DNA from: Corbicula japonica
Taxonomy: Eukaryota; Mollusca; Bivalvia; Venerida; Cyrenidae
Assembly (NCBI GenBank): GCA_038501625.1
Contig: JAZAYU010000201.1
Span: 682,001 to 746,000, forward strand
Direction of reading: 5' to 3'
DNA: 64,000 nt
Shown here: positions 11,969 to 24,854 of the stretch, in pieces
Layout of the letters: every line of letters starts with the position of its first letter
Position numbering within the stretch: the stretch's first letter is position 1
Notes under the pieces: model-generated
What the model was told of the DNA's origin: nothing
Databases searched by the model: none
Seen by the model: only the letters and a program-made list of their open reading frames with translations
Translations under genes and position numbers: made by a program

Positions 11969-14900
11969 GTAAAGGGCATTGAATTATCCGTTAACTGGAA
12001 GCAATTTCGGACACATGATTATTCGGATGGAACAACGATAATTTCACTACTTGTTTGCCGTATAATTGGGAATAAAAATCTTATGGTTTGAGCGTTTCCA
12101 CATGTACATCCGTCTGTCTTTAACGATTTCTTCTTCTTCTTCTTCCAGTACTGAACAAAATCTCCTCTGGAGCATTGTTGTTCATTGTAAAAGGTAAAAG
12201 TCTCTATGCAGTGCAAGATATTCACACGGCGATAGATAAAAAAACCAGTTCATTTTGCTTAAAAACAATTTACTTGGTTCTATGGTTTTGATGTGAGCCC
12301 ACTCTTGAAAGCCTCAACACTATTGACCTCGTTGAGCTGAACTGGGAGCTGGTTCCAAAGTCTGACAGCGGAGGGAAAGAATGAGAACAGGTATACATCT
12401 GTTCTACAGTAAGGTAGCAGGTATTTCTGGGTAGTGCCTCGTGTGGGTATGCTGCAGGTTATTGGGGTGAGAAACTTTTCTGCTGGGATGTCGATAAGAT
12501 TATGGACCACTCTGTACATTGTCACTAGCTTTGCATTTGTGCGACGCTGTTCTAGGGATTGCCAGCCTAGTGACGCAATCATCTGGCTAGTGCTGCTTGT
12601 GGTGTGGTAATCGCCCTTGACAAATCTAGCTGCACGGCGCTGAATTGCCTCAAGCTCTGCAATGTTTGTAGCCGTGTAGACTGTAGGGATCCCAGACAGG
12701 ACAGGCATACTCCATGATTGGCCTGACAAGGATTTGGTAACACTGGGCCTTGATGCTCTGTGGGCAACTTGTCAGGTTTCTGCGGAGGAAGGCAAGACTG
12801 TTGTTGGCCTTTTTCGCAATGACGGAGACATGGGTGTTCCACGAAAGTTTCTCGTCAATATTCAAGCCCAGGTATCTGCCGCCCTTCACAATCTGTAGTT
12901 TGGTGTTATGAATGTGGTAGTATGCCTCTATGGGTTTCTTCTTCTTTGTGATGCGGATGACCTCGCACTTGGTTGGGTTGAAAGACATCAACCAGTCCTT
13001 TTCCCACTGTTGGAGCCTGTCAAGATCGTCTTGAAGAGCCTTGGTATCCGCAAGTGATTTAATTCGATGGTAAAGTAGGGCGTCGTCTGCGAAGAGGCGG
13101 GACGTGGAGGTGACTTTTAAGGGGGGGTCGTTGATTTAGAGGAGGAACAGGAGCGGTCCAATCACAGAGCCCTGTGGCACACCAGATGTGACCGGGGTGG
13201 CCTCTGATGTTTTCCCCTTGAGTCCTGTCAGTCAAAAAGTTCTGGATCCACTGCAGAAGGTTGCCTCTGATACCGTAGTATTCCAGCTTTATGGCTAGTC
13301 GCTTGTGTGGGACTTTATCAAACGCCTTACTGAAGTCCAGTAGAACTGCATTGACTTGCTCGCCCGTGTCTAGGCTCTTTGCAAGGTCCTCGATGGTGAG
13401 GATTAGCTGGGTTTCAGTGGACCTCCTTTTCCTGAAGCCATGTTGCTGGTCACTGAGAATGTTGTGCCTCTCCAGGTGTGACATTACTTGGCTGTGAATG
13501 ATGTGTTCAATCACTTTGCTGCAGACAGAGGTCAGCGATATAGGGCGATAGTTGGCAGGGTCGCTGCGGTCACCTTTCTTGAAGATTGGGGTCACGTTGG
13601 CCTGTCTCCAGTCTGTAGGTATCTGACCCTGGTTTAGTGAGGCTTGAAATATGTGAGCCAGCGAAGGGGAGGGTTCCTCTGCATAGTCTTTCAGGAATCT
13701 GGTGGGGATCTGGTCTGGTCCTGTGGCCTTGTATGGGTCAAGGTCACACAGGAGTTTGTATACACCCTTGGCAGTTACTGTAAAGTTGTGCATGTTGGGG
13801 TGTGGACTGGGTCCAAGGGATGGTAAGGTTGACTGGTTTTCAGTTGTGAAAACACTGCTGAATTGCCTATTTAGTATGGTGGCCTTTGAGGAAGCTTCAC
13901 TGTGGGACAGGCCCTCAGACTTGAGGGGTGACACTCCACTGCTGTCGCACTTCTTGCCCTTTACCAGTGTGTAAAGCTTCTTGGGGTTTCGGTCTGACAC
14001 CATGTCCTTGATATACGTGTTATAGGCATCCTTACACTCTCGTTGCGTGTCCTTCTTCAGCTTGTTGTAATAGTCCAGATCAGATTCGGAACCACTCATT
14101 CTTGCCATTTTGAAGGCTCGCTTTTTCCTTCTGGCGAGACGCTTTGCCTTCCGTGTTATCCATGGTTGGTTGAACCGAGTTGAGGTAAGCTTTGATGGCA
14201 CATGGGTATCAATAGTGTTTATTACAAAATCTCTGAAAGTATTCCACAGGGTGTCGATATTGGTGGAAACGTGGTACTTAGAGGTGAATTCATTGCTAAA
14301 TGATTTTATGGCTAAGTGTATGTTGGTGGTGTCAGCATTCTTCCAGAGTAGAATCTTCCGCTTGGGCGGTTTGGCTCTGGTGGCTGTAGTTTGAGCTTGG
14401 ACAAGTACAACATCGTGATCGCTTACTCCAGGAATGGGTTTGCATCTCTGGACCAGTGATGGGCGATTTGTTAGGTACAGGTCTAAGATGTTGTCTCCTC
14501 TAGTTGGGAAATCAATTACTTGTTCAAAGCTGCTGTCGTGAAAAGTGGAAAGGAACTGCTGGTTGATGTTTCTGGGATAACTGTTTCCTGTGATAGTGCA
14601 TGTTGCCCAGTTGATGTCAGGTAGGTTGAGGTCACCTGCTAACCAAATAGATGATGTTGGGTATTTAAGGTGGAGTTTACTTATCTGTGTGCAGAGTTCA
14701 TGCGAGTATTCCAAATTACTGCTTGGGGGGGCGGTAAACCGAGGCGATGATAAGGGGTCCTTGCCTTTGCAAACAATGGATGCAGCGGCTATCTCGGCGC
14801 TTGAATTGAGATTTCTCTCACTGCCGGTGATGGTATCTCTGATGGCGATGACGACACCACCGTGCCTGTTTTCAGGACGATCTCGTCTGGATACAAAGTG

Positions 14901-17900
14901 GTAACCTTGTGGCAGGACCTCTCTCTCATGAATTTCAGGATACAACCAAGTTTCAGTCCCGATGATGATATCTGGGTCTGCCTCTTGCAGCAGCAACCAG
15001 AAGGCAGATCTTTTTGCCCTGATGCTCTGGAAATTTATAATCAAAGCTCTGGGTAAGTCTGGGAATGGCTTTGGCATTGGTGGTCCAGATTTAACAGGAG
15101 AAGATGTAAATCTTGGTGATCCTATAGAACCCCAGTTTGGAAAACAACATCTCTTAATGCTCTACACTGTTCTTGTTTTGATTGATTTATTCTGACCAAG
15201 AACCAAACACAAACAATGTAGAAACTGCTAAGACAACACAGAGGTGATGGCTGATATGGATCTACACTTTGCACTTGCAATAAAACTGATATGGAGTAAG
15301 ATAAACTTCATAATGTTGAGTGGAAAACTACAACCACTGCAAAATATTTAAGTGTCACCATATCAAACGATCTGAACTGGTCCCAGCATATTGAAAACAT
15401 TTCTGCTAAAGCGTCATCTTCCCTCTGATTTATTCAAAGAAACATTAAAACAAACAATCGTGAAGTAAAAGAGGTTGCATACAACACAATTGTTCATCCA
15501 CAGCTGGAATATTGTTAGAGCGTTTGGCATCCCTGGCAGAAAAATTTGACCTATAAAATTGAACGCGTACAGAGATCAGCAGCAATAATTTTGATTATCA
15601 AAGTAGTGTCACCCAAATGCTAAGCATCCTAAATTGGAACTGGCTTGAACACCGGCGCCTCTACAATTCCCTTATCTTTTTCTACAAGATCAGGAGCCAA
15701 GCCGTTGGTGTTGACCAGATTTACCTCATACCTACTAGAAACCTCAACTATCTTATCCCTCAGTCTTGTACCCAGTACCACTCTAATTCTTACTTTCCCA
15801 GAACCATCAGATACTGGAATAACCTCTCTCCCAAAATCAAATCAAGTCCCAGCCTCAACATCTTTGCTGAGAGGCTGGCAGCGGTCACCTTCTAAACGCT
15901 GCAAACTCTTCTTTTAACTGTAACATAATGTTCTTTTATCTTTTACCGAACAAGTCTAACAGTCTTAATACTGTCCTTGTATTTTTTTTCTTTAACATAC
16001 TGTTCCCTGACAGGTCCTCCCAGTAATAATCAGAAATTGATTGTTGAGGAGTAACTAGTAGATGTAGATGTTAAGCTGAAAAAAGTACAAACTGTAGCTT
16101 TATTGAGCTTGTGTTACTTGTAACATTTAGAAATAAAGGTAAATACTTATATTTTCAGGTAAATTTCCTAGCCTGCCAGTTGGTTGCCTTGGTGATTGGT
16201 GTGCCATTCAGACATTTGTTAGATCCAAGGTCAACAAGTCCCCGACTGAGACATGCTGTTGAGTTCCTCATTGGTTTTGCCCTTGTTTTGTTCTGTTTTG
16301 GCAGGTAAGCTTTTTTTCCTAATATATTATTGTATAAAACATTGTAACTCCTGTCAAATCTTTTTCATAGAAAAACAATGGAAAGAAAAAGGATATGGTC
16401 TGAGAGGGGAATTCAAACCCAAGCGGTGAAGGTTAAGGGCATTGGAGGAATATTTAATGACCTTCAGCTTGCGGCTATTAGCCTTCAGTGAACATTGATA
16501 GGGGGTGTTTGGCAAACAATTATATAAAATATATTTCATCTATTACAAAACTCACACTTTTAAGTATTGGAACTTTCGATATCATGTTTTAATTGTAATT
16601 TGTATAGCATTTACAGATATAATTTATGAAAGTTTTGGATAAGGCATGATGTGATGCTTCTGACTTTCTTATACTTTCTTTAGAGAAAGCATGGGCATAG
16701 CACCATAGGTCAAGTGTAAGTAGTACAAAGATCTCATTTACTGCTCATTCTAGCAGATCCCTCATGTGTACATGTAACTACTGTTCATGTTTTGTTTTAT
16801 AACTTCAGCCAAATTGTTCACCTGTTTCTGCATGCAGCACTGGGCTTTGTCCTCCTACAATTTATTGGACAGAAATGGATGCCTACAGCAGTGTTTGTGG
16901 TGGGAATGGTGTACCTTGCCTGCTGCCATATTTACAGAATGATGCTTGATTATGGAGGATACACACTTGACATTACTGGGTAAGGCTTGTAGGTCTAACT
17001 ACAGTACAATACAGTTTTCACATACCTTAATGTAAAATAAGCAGCTTAACTCTTTACTCCTTGTTAGGTTGAACAGTGCAGAACTGTAGATCCAGATCCG
17101 CTGGCACATCTATTCTATAATGTTTGCTTCTCGGTCAGAAATGACCAAAATGAAACTAAAAAAAGAAAACAGTAAAGTCTACTAAAGATCCTGATCAGAT
17201 GGCACAGAAGTGCTGTCTGATCTGGATTTACACTATTCATGCTATTAAGATGTATGTATGGAGTAAAGGGTTATAGCAATAACTCAATAAGTGTAGTATA
17301 TGCTCCTTAATATGGCATAAATGAGGACTATAACAAGAAAACCAACCATGTCATTAACTTGTTTAACCTTTACCTTTTTGCAAGTGACCTTTTGTTCTAC
17401 TCACCTCTGAGAGGGGAAGATGTAAGTTCTCTTGGCTGGACCTTCAGTTCGCTATTTCATGTAAAACATTGTCTGTTGTAAGAATCTTACATATGCTGGA
17501 GATAAAGAAATAAAAAGCTCATCCCAAGAGGCTACTTGAAAAGGGTACATGCACCAGGGCTATGCTAAGATGGATTGAAACTTTTTATATACAGAGAATC
17601 TGCAAAACCTTTTTTAGTTTAAAGTATTATTATGGGCAGTGTTTTTAAAATTTTTGACAGGCCGGTCATTGTCCGATTTTCAGGAAGAATGTCCATTGAA
17701 ATTTCAAAATTGGTAAACAAAAATTGGTCATGAATATTGGCCCATAAATTGTTACAAAAATTACCTACATGTACAATTTTTCACAGCTTAATCAGCTATT
17801 TACCTGTCAATTATCGCAGGGCTTTTCATCAGAAAATTGGGAAGAGGTTCAGGCCTTTCCAATTGGAAAATTTATGCGCAATAATTTTTTATTTTGGGAA

Positions 17901-20900
17901 AACAAAATTTATTGAAAGATGGGTTCTACTTTATGAAATTGAATAGTTATAGTATTTTTAACTTAAATCTAATATATTTTGCACTTTATTTTCCAGACTT
18001 CAATTTTCAAACATTCCTCCTAGGAGTTTAACCATTTTTGGACATTTTACCTAGCATTTTGGGAAAAGTTTCTACAACAATTGGGAAAAAATACTATATT
18101 TTTGGATTGGGAAGAGGCCTTTTATAGGCCTCTGCTATATAAGGATGAAAAGCCCTGTATCGACTTCACAACTCTGCTACCATGAATACCAAGACTACAC
18201 GTCGTGTGAATAGCCTGCAGCATAGATGTGGTCGATTTAACATCAGGCAGTTTATTTAATTTGCAAACGAACTGCGCTTGTCAAAGGCTGATGTCAGAAT
18301 TCAAAGTAGCAATACCCGTGAGTGAATAAATTTACATAAACAATAAAACAGTTTGCATTTTATTGAAAGAAATGTTAGTCCGATATCCTTAATTCTAAAT
18401 GACTGACAACCGAATAAAATTAAGTATGTTTAAAATTGCTGTTTCTTAAATTAAAAAAGCTGAAATGACTCATATGAATATAAACTTAACAATAATCTAG
18501 TGACCAGCTTGCTTACTTACGCATATAAAGATTTAAATATATTAAAAATTTAGAAAAATCTATGACTTGGAAATAAATGTTGAACATGTAGATTCGAATA
18601 AGTTTGTATAGATTCAAATATTACTACATCTGGTAAAAAATAGACTAATATTTAAAACAACTATAATATCGTGTTTTAAAGCATGATATGATCCACATAT
18701 ATTTACATAAAGGGATAACTTGTCTCCCGAAATTCCGAGAGTTAATACATGTTCAATGAATAAAATAATCCACTTCACAATCACAAGGAACACTGCTGAA
18801 GATTACTGTTTTGAACTACTGCGTCATTTTTTAATTGCATGTGATGCTTGTGTATTACAACAAAGATGCTGATCGCCGTAAACTTCATACGTCGCGTGCC
18901 GCTCTAATAAATCGTTCTAAGAACTTTTCCATCTACAGCTCAAAAAAAAACATAAATCTGTTGGCAGGTTGTAGGATATCACCATCGAGAAAATATGCCG
19001 CAGGGAGGAAGAGTGAAATGGGCCACATATGTGCGGACTGGAAGTTGCGGTACATGCGAACCGGAAGTGGGGAATAGTCAATTTTGGCGCAAATGTCCAA
19101 TCAGGATTTTGAAATTTTAGAAACACTGATTACTGGTATGGGGATAATTTCACTTGTCTTTCCAGTGATAGTTAATAGTTTCAATGTTTAAGCATATTTT
19201 ACTTGACAGACCATTGATGATATCTGTGCAGAAGATAACAGTGGTAGCTTATGGTCTAGATGATGGATTGAGACGGGAAGAAAAAGGTCTTACACCAAAC
19301 CAGAAATCTAAAATGATCAAGTATGTATGTTCTTGGGTAATCCAAAATGATCTATGTTTAAAGGAATCAGGGAATGGCTTAAAGAGAGAGAGTTTGGAGA
19401 AATAGTCTCTCAAATATACAGAATTCTCCCTCTGCTTAGCCAACATACAGAAAGCCAAAATCATAGTAGAATTCTCCCTTAAATTGGAAAATTTTCCCCC
19501 TCTTCTGACAACCTTAATAGCCAGGTTTTTGTGTAATCCCCATTAAGTATGTATTCTATTATTATGTTCTTGTGTAATGTGAAATGATCAAGTATAGATG
19601 CTTTTGTTCAATTTCAAAATGATCAGCTTTGCATTTTCTTGAGTAATCTAATGATAAAGTATGTATGCTCATGTTTTAGCAGAAATTATCAAGTATGAAG
19701 GTGTTCATGTGATCCAAAAGATAAAGCATATAGGTCAGAGACCACTAAATAGTTTCCCATAGACTTACATTATAAGTTTTGGTCCTCCTGTGATTTAGTT
19801 TACACGACTATTTACAAAACTACAACAGATTTGCAAAGTGGCACTCTTGCGCAAATCAAAAATGGCCAGAAATCAGGGTCTTCACCAACTCATTCTCTCA
19901 GCATTTTAAACCGAAAGTAAGCACCCCCAGAATGTAAACAAATCTTCAACCCAAAATAAGGAAAGTACCAACTTCATTTGAGTGCCACAAATCACCTTTC
20001 AAACAGTGTTTTACACAATCATTTTTATTTTAAAGTATATAATTAAAGTCATTTTACATTTTTGAAAACAAAACATTATTTCTATTCTCTGTAGTTTTTG
20101 CCAATGAATCTTTGAAAATAAAGTAAGCCCGAATCGTCCCTAGACAAAATTGTCCAATCCGCGACAGGCTTTTCTATTTACTGTCCTCTGACCTATATGC
20201 ATATGAGCATATATCCATGTAGTAGAAAGTTAAATTTGTTACTACCGGTATGTATATTATTTTCAGAGTGAAGCCAGACTTTCTCACGTACTTCAGCTAT
20301 ATTTTCTCCTTTCACAATGTGATGTGTGGACCGCCTGTCTTCTTCCACGACTATCTGGCATTCATTGATGGATCTTGCTTTGGTACAACACAAGAAAATA
20401 AACAAAAGGTCTGTTATGACACATAGCTTAATCAGGCTTAATTAATGATTGAATCAATACTTGATGGTTTTCATTTTGGTATGGAAAACAGCTGGGTTGT
20501 TTAAAGTGTGGGATCCCAGAACTTCAAACTTGTTTTAATACAGAATCTATGAGAAGAATTTGTGATATTATGGCAGGTATAAATGGCTGATAGGAAAGCC
20601 ACATTCATGACAAAGTGAATGACGGCATGCAATTGTGGCAAAACTTGCATGCTAGATGAAGTCGCACATCAATACATTGTGCACAGTTCAATATATTGTT
20701 ACTTATACATGTCATTTGGAAAGTCCTGTTGACACAATTCTTGGAATATATTATTTTAATTAACAAAGCTATCAGTTTCAATCTGTTTCTGCAAAGCTTT
20801 ATAAATTGTTGTTAATAAATATGTGTTTGTTTATTGTAGGACATTCCATCACCAGCGGTAAGTAGGAGTGTTGACTTCAACTACCAGTATGCTTTTCAAA

Positions 20901-23900
20901 GGTTTTGTTATCCTGTCAAATGGTAACATTAATAAGTTAAAGTCTTAAGTTCTAATTGGTTCGCTGGCAGGATGTCAGATCTCAATGGGGCTTTGTCTGA
21001 AGTCCTTGCAACAATATAAATGTATTTTGCCCTATTAAAGAACAATTTTAATTATAAGAGAGAATTCAACCTTTTTAATTCCTTTGTCACATATTTATGA
21101 TTCATAGTAAAATACAAATTTATCAATATCTTATATTGTTTTTAATTTTAAGACAAAAGGACACAACATGTCTGTTGTCAGCAATCTGATTAAAATCATT
21201 TCCTGAAATCCGCTACGCTATCAGGATCTGACGACGAGTAACTAAAACGTGCTTTTATCACTAACCCATTCAACCACATAGTAAACCATTATTATTTAGA
21301 TACTGTGTCTGTGGGCCGTCATCAGATCTAACATTGTGTTAGATCTGACCTTAGTGAGATTGTGTTGTCAGTTTCTTATTATTCGTGTGAGCATTAAAAA
21401 TGATGTTTTGTGTTGTTTAGTTTTTGTGTTTTAATTCAAATACAATTTTAGGGAATTTTTAGATCTAGTTTTTTTCTTGACTGTTCTAACATTTTGTAAG
21501 ATACATAAAATGAAGATACATTTATTTGTGCAGAGTGTTTTTACCACTATAAAAATTATTTTTGCAAAGTGTTTTTACCACTATAAAAATTTTGATTATT
21601 TTCTTTTATATCAATGAACATGGAATGATTACTATAGACCAGCTGTCAGCAGTTATCATTGAATGTTTATTGATAAAAAGAAAAAAAGTGTTTGGTTTTC
21701 TCCAGTGGACTTTGAATATGGCTTACTGCTGGCTGTGGTCCTGGTTAAATGTATAGTTAACTTTCAATATGTCTCTAGACATTTTTATAGGGCTGTAAGT
21801 TTTCCAGTAAAGGTTTGCTTTATAGCATTTAAATGTTTGCTACTGCAGGGAGAAGTGATCAAGAAGCTGGTGATGGCTGTCATACTGGGTGCTCTGATGA
21901 TGATTGAACCATATATAGCTCCATGGGAAAAACTCAGAGGTAATACAAGAATCTCAATGATGATACAGTTACATGAATACTTCCTGAATTATAGTGTTTG
22001 CAGCAATTGTCCAAAAGGAATAGATTTTTATTAGCTCACCTGAGCACTAGTGCTCATGGTGAGCTTTTAGGATCACCCTGTGTCCGTCGTGCCTCGTCAA
22101 TTTTTGCTTTAAACAACATATCCTCTTAAACCCCTGTGCCAAAGTTGATGAAACTTGCCACGGATGTTCCTTGCATGAAGCTCTTCCAAAGTTGTTCAAA
22201 GAAATCAATTCCATGCAGAACTCTGGTTGCCATGGCAACCGAAAGGAAAAACTTTAAAAATCTTCTTGTCTGAAACCACAAGGCCTAGAGCTTAGATATT
22301 TGGCATTTAGCATCCTCTAGTGGAACTCTACAAAGATTGTTCAAATTATTTCCCTGGGGTCAAAATTGGCCCCGCCCCAGGGGTCACATCATTTTATATA
22401 GACTTATTTAGGAAAAACTTTAAAAATCTTCTTGTCTGAAACCACAAGGCCTAGATGTCTACTAAATTTGTTCAAATTATGTCCCCTGGGCCAAAATCTG
22501 CCACGCCCTAGGGTTCTCTTGGTTAACATATAGCTATATAGGAAAAACATGAAAAATCATTTTTCTCCAAAACTAGTTGGACTAGATCTTAGATATTTGG
22601 TGCCGAGTATTGTGTAGAGACCCTTTATCAACTTTGTTTAAAAGTTGGCCCTGGGGTCAAAATTGTCCCCGCCCCGGGGGCCTTAATATGTGAAAATGGC
22701 AAACTTTAAAAATCTTTCTACTTGAAATCTCAATGCCTAAAGCTTAGATATTTGGTATGTAGCAATGTCTAGTGGATGTCTACCAAGTCTGTTCAAATTA
22801 TGTCCCCTGGTCCAATGTTGGCCACGCCCCAGGGTTCTCTTAGTTTACATTGATTTATATAGGAAAACATGAAAAATCATTTTTCTCCGAAACTAATAGG
22901 ACTAGACCTTAGATATTTGGTGTTGAGTATTGTGAAGAGACCCTTTACCAACATTGTTTAAATGTTGGCCCTGGGGTCAAAATTGGCCCCGTCCTGGGGG
23001 CCCTTAATATGTAAAAAAGGAAAACTTTAAAAATCTTCCTACTGGAAACCTCAATGCCTTAAGCTTACATATTTGGTATGTAGCATTGTCTAGTGGATGT
23101 CTACCAAGTTTGTTCAAATTATGTCTCCTGGGCCGAAATTGGCCACGCCCCAGGGTTCTCTTAGTTTACATTGATTATAAAGGAAAACATGAAAAATCAT
23201 TTTTCTCCGAAACTTATCGGACTAGACCTTAGATATTTGGTGTTGAGTATTGTGAAGAGACCCTTTACCAACAATTGTTTAAATGTTGGCCCTGGGGTCA
23301 ATATTGGCCCCGCCCCGGGGGCCCTTAATATGTAAAAAAGGCAATTTTTAAAAATCTTCTTACTGGAAACCTCAATGCCTTAAGCTTACATATTTGGTAT
23401 GTAGCATTGTCTAGTGGATATCTACCAAGTTTGTTCAAATTATGTCCCCTGGGCAAAAAATTGGCCACACCCCAGGGTTCTCTTAGTTTACATTGATTTA
23501 TATAGGAAAACATAAATAATCATTTTTCTCTGAAACTAATGCAACTAGACCTTAGATATTTCGTGTTGAGTATTGTCAAGAGACCCTTTACCAGCATTAT
23601 TTAAATGCAGGCCCTGGGGTAAAGCTGAGAGTACTTTTGTACTCAGGTGAGCAATATAGGGCCATCATGGCCCTCTTTTATGCCTATGTGATAAAATCAG
23701 GGGCGGATCCAGAGGTTTGTTCGCTGGGGGGGGGGGGGGCACACATTTTTCCGACCCCTTTCACAAAAAATGGAGGGATGGAAGAAAGAGTGTAGCACAT
23801 TTGTCGTTAAAAAGTTTAAAGTGGGATTTGTGTAATTTATTTTAATAATGCATAGATTTTGATTACTCAAATAGGCCAGATAAACATCTATACCTGTCTA

Positions 23901-24823
23901 TGGTTGAATAGTGGGCCTAAACCCCGCCCCAGATATCTCCAAAAAGTTTAGATTTTTCAAATTATGTCACATCTACAACAATTTTCACACAATGCGGATA
24001 ATTAAATTCTTAAGTTGTCATCTATTATTATGTTACAATTACAATATTATACAATAGAAAATACAAAATAAAAAATTCACAACGCCAAACTGCAGTATGT
24101 GCGTTAGTCTGGTTACCATCCCACTGCTAACAGTGCCGATAACATAGTGGTAGGAATAGTTTTAATCAAGACTATATGTGCGCTAAAAGCAAGCATAGCT
24201 TTAGACTGGTCTCAGATTTTATCACATGTACCAGTCCACTGTATTTTATCACTTGTACTGTCCACTGATGGATGCGAATTGGATGAGTTTATTTTTGAAA
24301 ATAGGATGCCATTTCTTTAAATGGACCCGTCCATTTCCTGCTGTCCAATGCCGTAGGCTAATGGCATGTCACCTGCTGGTGTCGTACATAAATATACAGG
24401 ATATGGTGTAATAATTGTAAACAGATTAAGCTGCAGGTGTTTTTATTGGATGCTTATATTGTCACATTATCAATATTATATTTTTATGCCCCCGAAGGAA
24501 GGCATGTAGTAATCGCACTGTCCGTCCGTCCGAAATAATTTTGTCCTCGCTTCTTCTCCGAAACCGCTGGAGGGATTTCTTTGAAACTTCACAGGAGTGT
24601 TGGGTCACCAAGCCTAGTTGTGCATATCGTCAGGATTTTCTGCTCGGATTATTATTGGCTGAGTTATGGCCCTTTTTTGCAAAATCTTGTCCTCGCTTCT
24701 TCTCCATAACCGCTTGAGGGATTTCATTATAACTTCACAGGAGTGTTTGTCACCAAGCCTAGTTGTGCATAGCATAAGGAATTTCTGGTCGGATTAATTT
24801 TGGCCAAGTTATGGGACTTTTCA

Positions 24824-24854
<31 letters not shown>

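Larger units (their letters stand above)
11969..16158 (+). other. MBOAT intron 1 with two opposed LINE copies
   Basis: Donor GTAAAG at 11969, acceptor TTTTCAG at 16152-16158. Most of the intron is an antisense LINE (12240-15200) and a sense LINE 3' end (15240-16060). The remaining ~270 bp after exon 1 show nothing recognisable. Confidence 0.8.

Noticed and set aside
21663..22034. 123-codon ORF as a separate gene
   Set aside because: It reads through intron 6 into exon 7. Only 21849-21939 matches the MBOAT family.
24824..24854. True chromosome end
   Set aside because: Only five units, with ordinary intron sequence and further coding exons on both sides.
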